This document shows, one piece after another, positions 24,978 to 33,020 of a stretch of DNA of 64,000 nucleotides. Position numbers and translations under genes: made by a program. Source of the DNA: CAWBBA01 sp963729795 (GTDB lineage Bacteria > Desulfobacterota > Desulfomonilia > Desulfomonilales > Desulfomonilaceae); NCBI GenBank assembly GCA_963729795.1, contig CAVSPC010000032.1, positions 23,709 through 87,708 of the forward strand, given 5' to 3'. Each line of letters begins with the position of its first letter. Position 1 is the first letter of the stretch. Under the pieces are notes generated by a model. It was given only the letters and a program-made list of their open reading frames with translations. It had not been told where the DNA came from and ran no database searches.

Positions 24978-25358
24978 ATGTCAGAACAAATGAAGCGGCC
25001 TGAAGACATCAAGTGTATAGGGGACCTGCCGCCGGACGTGCAGATGGGTTACCAGGTAAGAATCATGCGGGCTCTTATGATCAACCTTGTATTGATATTA
25101 AAGCAACCCATCGCTGCATACGCGGAGATCAAAGACATTACTGTAGAAATGCACGGGCCAGATAATTTTACAGTCACCGACCGTGATACGCTAGAATCAG
25201 CATTGCCGTCACGGCGTGAGATAAGCAATATGATTCAGGCTGAAGAATCATGGCCGAATCCCTTTATCGTAGGCAATTTTGACGAAGCAAAGAGAATGGC
25301 TAACGAATTGCTGAAAATCTTGCTTGAGTTGCCTCAAGATGTTGTTTTGCAGACATGA
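24978..25358 (+). CDS. Hypothetical protein, transposon cargo
   Basis: A 126-residue protein (MSEQMKRPEDIKCIGDLPP...) with a GGAAG site before the ATG. It is mostly helical and charged, with a hydrophobic stretch RIMRALMINLVLILKQPIAA and an acidic C-terminus. I recognise no family. It lies inside the inverted repeats of the IS1595-type element, so it is a passenger. Its end overlaps that of the convergent gene by 59 bases. Confidence 0.55.
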   Translation: MSEQMKRPEDIKCIGDLPPDVQMGYQVRIMRALMINLVLILKQPIAAYAEIKDITVEMHGPDNFTVTDRDTLESALPSRREISNMIQAEESWPNPFIVGNFDEAKRMANELLKILLELPQDVVLQT

Positions 25359-25677
25359 TTAGCCTGAAAACTTTCTGTAATAGCCTTCGCCAAGGTCTCA
25401 TGCGAATTGTTACGATGTCCTTATGGGTCAGGGAATTGTGCTCCCAAATCTCGACCCAACCCGGCCTGAGTGGATAGGTTCCTCGCGTACGCATCGCGCC
25501 TTCCATAACGCGGTGCGTACGTTCAATAACCATTCCCGGTCTCAGAGGTCGCGGATTAACTGCTGTTCCATCGCTAGAAGTATCAAAAATGAAAAGGCCT
25601 CGTTCAAGCACTTCGTACTTACGGCGACGACTATTAAGGAAAGCAATGAAATCTTTTATAAAAGGTGTTTTATTCAT
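25300..25677 (-). CDS. Hypothetical protein, transposon cargo, opposite strand
   Basis: A 125-residue protein starting MNKTPFIKDFIAFLNSRRR after a GAAAGAAAG site. Mid-protein LRPGMVIERTHRV and YPLRPGWVEIWEHN look like real folded sequence. No family recognised. It starts 23 bases inside the right inverted repeat. Composition and position mark it as a transposon passenger. The overlap with the plus-strand gene means one of the two ends may be shorter. Confidence 0.45.
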   Translation of the reverse strand: MNKTPFIKDFIAFLNSRRRKYEVLERGLFIFDTSSDGTAVNPRPLRPGMVIERTHRVMEGAMRTRGTYPLRPGWVEIWEHNSLTHKDIVTIRMRPWRRLLQKVFRLIMSAKQHLEATQARFSAIR

Positions 25678-25700
25678 AACTTTCTTTCAGAGATTGGGAG

Positions 25701-25729
25701 CAGTTTAGTTTGTAAAGTATAAAGTTCCG
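25701..25729 (-). repeat. Right terminal inverted repeat of the IS1595-type element
   Basis: Exact inverted copy of 23353-23381. Target duplication ATATTAAA follows at 25730-25737. Confidence 0.93.
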
Positions 25730-25895
25730 ATATTAAATACATATGTTCTTCGTTTGAGTTCTGGTTCCCAAGCCACGGTCGGGAATCCCGCGGGGCGCTG
25801 ACTCTTCCAAAAAATTGGCTTTATTTCAGTATCATAGTAAGGCAGAGCCAACTGAGTAGGCATTTCAAGGCAGAGCCTGTGAACGAGAAAAAGTA

Positions 25896-26180
25896 ATGGA
25901 GGGGGCGCTCGGTTGTGATGTAGATTATGCGATGCTGGTCAAGATTTATGGTCTTGATCCTCAGAAGGAAAAGCGATATAGCGCTTCCAAATGGGTCAGC
26001 GCAGAGCGCATTCTCATACGTGGCAATCATGAGACGGCTCATTTCTCGACAAGTTATGGTGAAAGGCAGGACTTGACGATGAGAATGAGGATGCGTCAAT
26101 TTAGGAGTTGACAAACACTTTCTCAAAAAAAGTTGAAAACTTGATCTAGGCTGTTGCCTTTCCGTTGCTGTATTATAGAG
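25896..26180 (+). pseudogene. Remnant of an IS1-type transposase
   Basis: The frame 25896-26111 encodes CDVDYAMLVKIYG, EKRYSASKWVSAE and FSTSYGERQDLTMRMRMRQF, the C-terminal region of IS1-like transposases of this bacterial group. After a frameshift, LTNTFSKKVENL and AVAFPLLYY continue the same protein. The N-terminal half and both IS ends are gone. It lies between the IS1595-type element and the restriction-modification genes, consistent with a region of repeated insertion. Confidence 0.75.
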
Positions 26181-26291
26181 TTCGACGTACTGTCAAGATG
26201 CCGAACCTATCCCGTGCGATGCAAGCAGGCATTTTTGACAATGTACGCATGCTAGAAGAAACTTCGAATCTGGCAGAATTGCGAGAAGTTC

Positions 26292-27134
26292 ATGTTGCCT
26301 TATTTGACGACAAGCCACGGTGTCCTCTTCAATGCGGACTGCATGGATGTCATGAATTCATTGAGATCTGAAATATTCGACTGTATCTTTGCGGATCCCC
26401 CGTTCAATTTGGGCAAGAATTATAAAAACGGATATTGCGACAATTTGGATGGGGCCAAGTATTTGAGATGGTGTAAGGCTTGGATTAGTGAGGGAGTCCG
26501 GCTGTTGAAGCCGGGCGGAGCCTTCTTTATATACGCGCTTCCCGAATTGGCCGTCCATTTTGCTAACTTCATGAATGGAGGCCTGACTTTTCGCCATTGG
26601 ATAGCTTTGACCATGAAAGGCACTTACCCAAGGGGAAGAAAACTGTACCCAGCTCACTATGCTCTCCTGTACTATAGTAAGGGGGAGCCCAAGACCTTTA
26701 ACAAATTGCGTCTGCCTGTGCCTACCTGTCGTCATTGTGGCGGCGAAATAAAGGATTATGGTGGCCACCGGAACAAGCTGAACCCCCAGGGCCTCAACTT
26801 GACTGATTTCTGGGAAGACACTTCCCCGAATCGGCATCGGAAATATAAAGTTCGCCCTGGCGTAAACGAGTTGAAGCTCATAATTCCCGAAAGGGCTATT
26901 CTAATTTCAACCGAGCCGGGAGACATCATCTTAGACCCATTCGGGGGCGGAGGCTCGTCGTTTCAAGCAGCACAAGCCAATAGGAGAAACTGGGTAGGCG
27001 TTGAGCTTTATGATTGCGAACACATCAAAAGTAGATTAATAGACAAGTTCGGCTTTCTCATCGGGGAACAGCCGCCTTTCGATCTCGCCTCTTTGTGGAA
27101 GCCTGTTGAAAATCAAAAACTTCAAGTCATATAA
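26292..27134 (+). CDS. Type II DNA methyltransferase (N6-adenine / N4-cytosine class)
   Basis: A 280-residue protein with catalytic motif IV as ADPPFNLGKNY near residue 35 and the SAM-binding FGGGGSSFQAA near residue 220, the order of beta-class methyltransferases. A CRHCGGE plus nearby residues could hold zinc. The DPPF form of motif IV is found in both adenine-N6 and cytosine-N4 enzymes. The gene overlaps the following endonuclease by 29 bases, so the two form a restriction-modification operon. Confidence 0.9.
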   Translation: MLPYLTTSHGVLFNADCMDVMNSLRSEIFDCIFADPPFNLGKNYKNGYCDNLDGAKYLRWCKAWISEGVRLLKPGGAFFIYALPELAVHFANFMNGGLTFRHWIALTMKGTYPRGRKLYPAHYALLYYSKGEPKTFNKLRLPVPTCRHCGGEIKDYGGHRNKLNPQGLNLTDFWEDTSPNRHRKYKVRPGVNELKLIIPERAILISTEPGDIILDPFGGGGSSFQAAQANRRNWVGVELYDCEHIKSRLIDKFGFLIGEQPPFDLASLWKPVENQKLQVI

Positions 27135-27654
27135 TGGAGCACGGGATAAGATTAACCGATTGGGTCTTCGTCCTTTGGTATCTGAATTGTTGCGGTTAAT
27201 ACGTGGCACACAGATATTTCTGCTGGAAAAGAAAGATGCAAATAGCGGAAAAGAAGTCCGAGTCGCACTTGACAAGGCTTTCACCGAAAAAGGGGGCTGG
27301 GCAAAGAATGTCGTCGGAGATATCGACTGGATCAAGGATGCGAAATACAACGATAAGATCGTTTCCAGATTGGGAGTTGAAGTCCAAGTTTCGGCGAGAA
27401 GCGACCTAGTAATCCGGGATTTGATCCACCTTAGAAATAATCTACAATCGGGCAAGATTGACGTGGGGATAATCGTAGTTCCAACGGATCTCATGTCCGT
27501 CTTCCTACCCGACCGTACGCCCAGTTTCAGCCAAACGGTCAGATACATCGAAATCGAGTTTCGGGAGGCTGAGCACTTCCCACTAATCCTCATTGGCGTG
27601 GAACATGATGGGAAGAGTGACAAGCCGCTTCCGAAGCAAAAAAGAAAAGCGTGA
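27106..27654 (+). CDS. BglII/BstYI-family type II restriction endonuclease
   Basis: A 182-residue protein from a TTG start inside the methyltransferase gene, with GGAAG upstream. It shares with BstYI/BglII the order VALDKAFTEKGGW, DWIKDAKY, the active-site VEVQVSARSDLVIRDL (ExQ in place of ExK), SGKIDVGIIVVPTDL and FPLILIGVEHDG. This family cuts sites with a GATC core (BglII AGATCT, BstYI RGATCY), so the target here probably also contains GATC, but the exact site cannot be read. The methyltransferase directly upstream should protect the same site. Confidence 0.82.
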   Translation: MKIKNFKSYNGARDKINRLGLRPLVSELLRLIRGTQIFLLEKKDANSGKEVRVALDKAFTEKGGWAKNVVGDIDWIKDAKYNDKIVSRLGVEVQVSARSDLVIRDLIHLRNNLQSGKIDVGIIVVPTDLMSVFLPDRTPSFSQTVRYIEIEFREAEHFPLILIGVEHDGKSDKPLPKQKRKA

Positions 27655-27750
27655 AGACTTCAAACTGACCTACCTGGATGCCTCCAGTGTTCCCTAACCC
27701 GTCCAAATTGTGTATGATGCTCAATCATTCTTATGGAGACGTTGTAAGCC

Positions 27751-28962
27751 ATGAGTCAAAGCTGGGTACCTATTTCCACAATACTAAAGACTGCCCCTAA
27801 GATCCTCGAAAGCCCCAGGTACGCGAAGAATATTGCCATGGTTCAGGTGGACAAATTCCTTCGCTATCTGTCTCCTCGTTCGGAACAAGGCACGGGCAAT
27901 AAAATCCGACAGTGCAGCATTCGCATCACCGACGTCTGTAACCTTCGATGCCACACCTGCGGCCAGTGGGGCGACAAAGGCTTTCTGCGCTCCTGCTCCC
28001 TGAAGGAACTCAAGAACCAGGAAGTCACCCCCCAACGCTACCTGGATTTGCTTCGCGACCTCAAAGAAAACGGGCACACGCCGTCTGTTTACCTTTGGGG
28101 CGGCGAACCGATGCTCTACAAGGGATCAGTGGATATCATAGAAGAAGCCGCCCGCTTGGGAATGCCGCCCTTTATCGCTACCAACGGAACGGGCCTTGTG
28201 GAACACGCGGAACGCCTCGTCTCGGCACCGATGTTTGTGATTCAGATCTCTGTTGACGGCCCGGATGCGCAAACCCATAATGCCAGCCGTCCGGGAGCGA
28301 GCGCGAGCGTGGACAACTTCGCGACCATTACCAGGGCCATCGACACGATAACCGAAATCAGGAAGGACAAGAAACAGCGCCTCCCTTTGATTGCCGCGCT
28401 TACCACGATAAACAACGTCAACTACAATCGCCTAGTGGATATTTACGAGGTTTTTCGGGACAAAGTGGACTTCGCCGTCTTTTATCTCGCATGGTGGATC
28501 GATGAGGCTTCCGCGCAAAAGCACGCGCAAGATTTCGAAGAACGATTCGGGTTCCGGCCGGAAAAGCATTTCGGCTGGATCGGCAATTGGAGGCCGCCGG
28601 ACTACGGGGTGCTGTCCGATCAGTTAAAGCGCATTAGTGACCGCGCCGGAAGTCTCTCAGGGCCGGCTGTGATCATCATGCCGCCTCTCACCGATGCCCG
28701 CGACCTGGAAACTTATTATACAGACCACGATTGCCGCTTCGGCTTCGACCGCTGCGTTTCAATATTTTCGGCCGTGGAGATCAATTCCAACGGAGATATG
28801 TCCCCTTGCCGGGATTACCACGATTTTGTTGTCGGAAACATCAAGGAGAAGACAATCACCGACCTTTGGAACTCAGAGCCGTACCGCAAGTTCCGCAAAA
28901 GCATATCCGAAAAAGGTCTGATGCCCGTTTGCACCCGCTGCTGCGGTCTTATGGGGTATTGA
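27751..28962 (+). CDS. Radical SAM protein with C-terminal SPASM-type cysteines
   Basis: A 403-residue protein with the radical SAM motif CNLRCHTC, a YLWGGEPMLY segment for SAM binding and FVIQISVDGPDAQTHNASRP. The C-terminal part has CRFGFDRC, MSPCRDYHDFVVGNI and CTRCCG, a SPASM-like auxiliary Fe-S cluster domain. Such enzymes modify peptides or activate sulfatases, or act in biosynthesis. No precursor peptide or sulfatase is seen nearby. Its last 14 bases overlap the convergent Gx-transporter gene. Confidence 0.9.
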   Translation: MSQSWVPISTILKTAPKILESPRYAKNIAMVQVDKFLRYLSPRSEQGTGNKIRQCSIRITDVCNLRCHTCGQWGDKGFLRSCSLKELKNQEVTPQRYLDLLRDLKENGHTPSVYLWGGEPMLYKGSVDIIEEAARLGMPPFIATNGTGLVEHAERLVSAPMFVIQISVDGPDAQTHNASRPGASASVDNFATITRAIDTITEIRKDKKQRLPLIAALTTINNVNYNRLVDIYEVFRDKVDFAVFYLAWWIDEASAQKHAQDFEERFGFRPEKHFGWIGNWRPPDYGVLSDQLKRISDRAGSLSGPAVIIMPPLTDARDLETYYTDHDCRFGFDRCVSIFSAVEINSNGDMSPCRDYHDFVVGNIKEKTITDLWNSEPYRKFRKSISEKGLMPVCTRCCGLMGY

Positions 28963-29470
28963 GGGCCGAGATTTTTTTGAAATGTCTGATGAAAAACCGC
29001 GCGGCAAGCCCGTTGAGGAAGCCCGTGGCTATTGCTGCCACCAGCATCATGGGAAGTAGCAGAAAAATTCCTCGATTTCTCACCAATATAAAGTAGGCTA
29101 CCACAAGCTGAGCTGAATTGTGCGCAACCGCTCCTATGAGGCTGATTCCGATCTCTGAGAAGAAGCGCGATCCCAATCTGTAAGCCAGGCCCATCGTTAG
29201 AATCGCGGAAACGCCGCCCGCGAAGGACAGGAGAAATGCCGGTGAGCCGAAGAGACCTGTGGCCAACGACCCGAGAAAGATCCGCCCCAGCGTTATGAAT
29301 AGCGCATCCTTGAACCCGAAGAGGTAAAGCGTAGCAAGCCCTATTATATTGGCAAAGCCAAACCTGAACCAGACGACCGTTACGGGAAGAAAAGACTCCG
29401 CAGTGTGTATGACGGTAGCAAGAGCAAGAAGCATCGCTAATCTGGATAATTTCGTTACACGATCCGTCAT
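28949..29470 (-). CDS. Gx transporter family membrane protein (heptaprenyl diphosphate synthase component I-like)
   Basis: A 173-residue membrane protein with about five hydrophobic helices; it contains FRFGFANIIGLATLYLFG and GRIFLGSLATG, typical of the Gx family, which is annotated from HepS-like component I but is thought to be a small-molecule transporter. It overlaps the NusG-II gene by 4 bases, a pairing common in anaerobes. The substrate is not known; flavin or quinone-precursor transport has been suggested for neighbours of this type. Confidence 0.85.
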   Translation of the reverse strand: MTDRVTKLSRLAMLLALATVIHTAESFLPVTVVWFRFGFANIIGLATLYLFGFKDALFITLGRIFLGSLATGLFGSPAFLLSFAGGVSAILTMGLAYRLGSRFFSEIGISLIGAVAHNSAQLVVAYFILVRNRGIFLLLPMMLVAAIATGFLNGLAARFFIRHFKKISALNTP

Positions 29471-29850
29471 CGGCTGACTGCGTCCAAGGCGCCGGGCCGT
29501 CCATTTCCGACTTTGACAACAATCTTATTGGGCAAACAAACCAGGATTCCCCCTTTGCTCCCGATCTCTCCCATTGCCATGCAAGTCTTGTGAGGGCACG
29601 GCGAAGACTGAATGCGAACGCGGCCTTTCCTTATTACCACCACGGTGATTCCGAGCGGCCCCGGGGCTTCAATCCGTCGATCCTGATTGAGCGGATATTT
29701 GCCCAGGAGCTTGTTATCTGAAAGTACTTCTATTTCGGTTGCTTGGGTTGCCAGCCAACGGGGAATGAGGAAAAAAGACAGAACTGCTATGAGCAGCAGA
29801 GGACCGATAAGGGCCCAGTCCGCGGGCCTGATGTACCTTTTCATATCCAT
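29467..29850 (-). CDS. NusG domain II-containing membrane-anchored protein
   Basis: A 127-residue protein with one N-terminal membrane anchor (ADWALIGPLLLIAVLSFFLI) and an extracytoplasmic domain with EVLSDNKLLGKYPLNQDRRI, RVRIQSSPCPHKTCMAMGEI and ILVCLPNKIVVKV. The CxxxxC and later Cys could bind a ligand. Paired with the Gx transporter, as in many anaerobes. Function unknown. Confidence 0.85.
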   Translation of the reverse strand: MDMKRYIRPADWALIGPLLLIAVLSFFLIPRWLATQATEIEVLSDNKLLGKYPLNQDRRIEAPGPLGITVVVIRKGRVRIQSSPCPHKTCMAMGEIGSKGGILVCLPNKIVVKVGNGRPGALDAVSR

Positions 29851-29925
29851 AAGGACTGAATTCTAGAGAGTTGTATCGTTTTCTGCAAGGTAGGCGCAGC
29901 AATGCTCCCTCCCGGCGATTGGTTT

Positions 29926-32043
29926 TCATCCGCACGGATACACTCTGCACAGGGTGCCGTTCAATGACTCGGAGCCGGTATCGGGATCGTACTCCTCGTC
30001 GCCGTATAGCAGGTTCATGCTGCTTTCTTTCCACCCGTACTCAGGGGGCGTCTTTTCGGGAAACCACCACCCGAACTGAGCAGCAACCACATCTCGGGCA
30101 ATTCCATCGAAGAGTTTCACTCGCATTTTTACCCGAGCGATCCTTGTTTCTATCCAGACCCAATCGCCTTCGCCAATGCTCAACTTTTCTGCGGTGTCGG
30201 GATGAATTTCCACGAGCGGATCGGGATTCGCTCTCCGGAGAGAATCTATCTGCCTGCCCTCACTGAGAAAAAACTCTCTTACTTTTCCGGAATTGGTCAA
30301 TATCAGGGGATATTCCTCGGCAATGTTTGCAGCAGAGACCGGTGTGGCGGGCGGCTCTCTATAGACGGGCAACGGGGCAACGCCCAGCGATTTCAGTCGC
30401 TCCGAGTATATCTCGAATTTGCCGGACGGCGTGCGAAACCCTTCGGTTTTGTATTTGTCATATCGCATCTCGCCCTTTATTATCCCTTTCTCGCAAAACT
30501 CGTCAAAGCTCATGCCTGTTTCTTCAAGGATCCATTCGTTATAGTCCCGCAAATCTTCCCACGGAAAGGCTTTCTCTAAGCCCAGTCTTTTTGCGAGCTG
30601 AATGATAACTTCGCGATCGTCCCGGCTTTCGCCGATTTGCGCGAGTTTTTTCCTGGCAAGCACACACCAGATCTTGTGAAGGTTAACCACGTCCTCCTGT
30701 TCCAGCCATGTCGCAGCAGGCAACACCAGATCGGCAAGCTGGGCCGTGGGTGTGAGGAAAAAATCCGAGACAACAACGAATTCAATCATCTTCAGGGCCT
30801 TCTCAATTTCCAAAGAATGCGTCATCGTGAGAAGAGGATTTGAGCCCACAATCCAGAAAGCTCTGACCCGATAAGGCTCCCCTGTGACTACAGAGCGCCA
30901 GAACGACGGCGGGTGCACCATAGGATTCATCGGGTATTTCCCCGCATCAATGGCACGAGCTGCCTTGTCAGCAGGCAAGAAATGCTCACCAATCACTTCA
31001 TGATTCATAAAGGGTGATTTCTGACGAACCTTGTCCGGCGGGACCCACAGGACATCACTCCCCGGTCGGTCTATGTTGCCGGTCAGGGCACGGAGTATGA
31101 GCAGGGAGCGGGCTGTCTGAAAGCTGCACGGACCGGCATCCAGGGCCATGCCCCATTGAATACACGCGGGTTTAGTGGTGGCGTAAGTGCGTGCCGCGGA
31201 TCGAATGTCGTTTGCAGGAAGCCTTGTAATGCTCTCGGCCCATTCAGGCGTGAACCGGCGAACATGCTCCACCAGAGAATCGAAGCCTATCGTGTAATTT
31301 TCCACAAAATCCCGGTCAAATAGGTCCTCGGCAACAATCGTGTTTATCATGGCAAGCGCAAGGGCTCCATCTGTTCCCGGCCGCACCTGGAGCCAATGGT
31401 CGGCATTTTCAGCCGGGCCGATCCGCCTCGGGTCCACCACGACAACTTTCCGGGCGGCCTTGATTGCCTTTTGCACCATTCCGCCACATAAGCCATCGGA
31501 AGCTCCGGCATAGGTCACGTTGCATCCCCACACCACCACGCAGGCCGGCAGTTCGCCACCAAAACCGTAGACGTCGCACACGGGAAGCTGTCCCAGAGTA
31601 AAAATCGACGCAATTACACGCGGGAAATAGCAAATATGCGTACCTCCGGTGAAATTGGGAGTTCCGAAGGCATTGGCGAACCGTGCCGTGAACCCGGTAT
31701 AAGGCCGCCCTGTGCCCTGCATCATTGCGAAATATTCAGAGCCGTTCTCCTTTTTGATAGCGGTCAGTCGATCGGCCATCTCGTCGAGTGCATCGTCCCA
31801 CGAAACGCGCATCCATTTGTTTTCACCGCGCTTTCCCGCTCTACGCAGCGGATGAGTAAGGCGATCGGGGTGATAGAGCAACTGAGACGATGCAGCGCCT
31901 TTCGGGCACAGATAACCTCGGCTGGTGGAACTGTCGGGATCTCCGGTGATTTTTACGACGCTGTCCCCTTCCATGTGGACGAGTACCTGGCACACGCCGT
32001 GGCACATCCGACAGGCGGACCGTTCGACTCTTTTGTTCACCAT
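29926..32043 (-). CDS. Molybdopterin-dependent oxidoreductase catalytic subunit
   Basis: From the ATG at 32043 the protein has 705 residues. The N-terminal CRMCHGVC...LCPKGAA motif holds a [4Fe-4S] cluster. VSWDDALDEMADRL, ACVVVWGCNVTYAGA, VVVVDPRRIG and ADLVLPAATWLEQEDVV are the bis-MGD enzyme signatures, and a C-terminal ADVVAAQFGWWFP-like segment closes the fold. A Cys in THICYFPR may ligate Mo or W. There is no Tat signal, so it acts in the cytoplasm or needs a partner. No electron-transfer or membrane subunit is adjacent, and the substrate cannot be named. Confidence 0.88.
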   Translation of the reverse strand: MVNKRVERSACRMCHGVCQVLVHMEGDSVVKITGDPDSSTSRGYLCPKGAASSQLLYHPDRLTHPLRRAGKRGENKWMRVSWDDALDEMADRLTAIKKENGSEYFAMMQGTGRPYTGFTARFANAFGTPNFTGGTHICYFPRVIASIFTLGQLPVCDVYGFGGELPACVVVWGCNVTYAGASDGLCGGMVQKAIKAARKVVVVDPRRIGPAENADHWLQVRPGTDGALALAMINTIVAEDLFDRDFVENYTIGFDSLVEHVRRFTPEWAESITRLPANDIRSAARTYATTKPACIQWGMALDAGPCSFQTARSLLILRALTGNIDRPGSDVLWVPPDKVRQKSPFMNHEVIGEHFLPADKAARAIDAGKYPMNPMVHPPSFWRSVVTGEPYRVRAFWIVGSNPLLTMTHSLEIEKALKMIEFVVVSDFFLTPTAQLADLVLPAATWLEQEDVVNLHKIWCVLARKKLAQIGESRDDREVIIQLAKRLGLEKAFPWEDLRDYNEWILEETGMSFDEFCEKGIIKGEMRYDKYKTEGFRTPSGKFEIYSERLKSLGVAPLPVYREPPATPVSAANIAEEYPLILTNSGKVREFFLSEGRQIDSLRRANPDPLVEIHPDTAEKLSIGEGDWVWIETRIARVKMRVKLFDGIARDVVAAQFGWWFPEKTPPEYGWKESSMNLLYGDEEYDPDTGSESLNGTLCRVYPCG

Positions 32044-32495
32044 TTTGTCGCTCCGATCGAGTGATGCCCACACCTTTTGAAGACAAACCGGGCACTTTGC
32101 GCAGGAAGCCAGCCCAGCACTTTCCGGAAATCCGCTCGCATTCCGGACGATTTTAGGATAGCCGCGCTAGTGCACTTGTCAAGAAACGATTTCAACGTCC
32201 GGGCCAGGTTCACCGCAAAGAACTCTGAAGTCACAGCGAGGATTGATGGCTTCTTCATCGTGCCATAACCCCAACTTGTTCAAAGCCAACCTGGCAGGCC
32301 TATACAGTTGCAGTTCCTAATGTGCCATGCCTCAATTCAGAGAAACGAAACGAATACAGAATCGTCTGCGTACTCTGAGACATCGCTGGCAAACGATTAC
32401 TAGAATTCTTTATTTTGCTTGCATCATACCGAGATTCATTATAAATATCGGCTGGCGGCAATATTTTACTGACTACGCGCTGAAAGGCGGTTAAA
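32044..32495. other. Divergent intergenic region between the molybdopterin enzyme and nrdR
   Basis: No supported gene. A 73-codon minus frame (32037-32258) lacks a ribosome-binding site and recognisable protein features. The right half is AT-rich and probably holds the nrdR promoter; no clear box was identified. Confidence 0.5.
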
Positions 32496-33020
32496 ATGAG
32501 ATGCCCTGCCTGCGGAGCTATCGATGACAGAGTGATCGACTCCCGCCTCGGTAAGGACAATTCGGTGATTCGTCGGCGACGCGAGTGCCTCAACTGTAAG
32601 AAAAGGTTTACGACTTACGAGAGGATAGAAGAGATCCTGCCGTATGTCATCAAGAAAGACGGCCGCCGCGAGGCGTTCGATCGAAGAAAGATCGTCGAAG
32701 GAATGCGCCGTGCCTGCGAAAAGAGACCGGTGAGCATAGACAAAATTGAGGCGGTTGCCGACTCCATCGAGCAGGAGTTAATGGAACGGCCGGAAAAAGA
32801 GATCAGCGTTGCGTATATAGGCGAGCGGGTGATGGAGGAACTCAAGCGGATGGATGACGTCGCGTATGTACGTTTTGCGTCGGTATATCGGTCTTTCCGG
32901 GATATTGAAGAATTTATGAAAGAAATAAAGGAATTGTATGAACTCAAAGAAGCCCGGGAGCAGCGGCCAACTGAAAGCGGCCCCCCGGATAATGGCGCAA
33001 CAGTCCACGATTCCCCGTGA
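32496..33020 (+). CDS. nrdR: NrdR transcriptional repressor of ribonucleotide reductase genes
   Basis: A 174-residue protein starting MRCPACGAIDDRVIDSR, with the zinc ribbon completed by CLNCKKRFTTYERIEE, then the ATP-cone domain (VIKKDGRREAFDRRKIVEGM, AYVRFASVYRSFRDIEEFM). The protein senses dATP/ATP and binds NrdR boxes upstream of nrd genes. The last 30 bases overlap ribD, so it is coupled to riboflavin genes, a common arrangement. No NrdR box was looked for outside the gene. Confidence 0.95.
   Translation: MRCPACGAIDDRVIDSRLGKDNSVIRRRRECLNCKKRFTTYERIEEILPYVIKKDGRREAFDRRKIVEGMRRACEKRPVSIDKIEAVADSIEQELMERPEKEISVAYIGERVMEELKRMDDVAYVRFASVYRSFRDIEEFMKEIKELYELKEAREQRPTESGPPDNGATVHDSP

Larger units (their letters stand above)
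23353..25729. mobile_element. IS1595-type transposon with cargo, complete ends and target duplication
   Basis: A perfect 29-base inverted repeat bounds the element (23353-23381 and 25701-25729). The 8 bases outside each end are identical (ATATTAAA at 23345-23352 and 25730-25737), the target-duplication length expected for IS1595-family elements. Inside are the N-terminal part of a zinc-ribbon IS1595 transposase, a decayed TIGR04255 gene and two small genes of unknown function. The transposase is truncated, so the element is probably immobile by itself but could be moved in trans. Total length is 2377 bases. Confidence 0.9.

Noticed and set aside
32037..32258. 73-codon minus-strand frame MKKPSILAVTSEFF upstream of the molybdopterin enzyme
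   Set aside because: No ribosome-binding site before its ATG, no family, and it overlaps the start of the enzyme gene.
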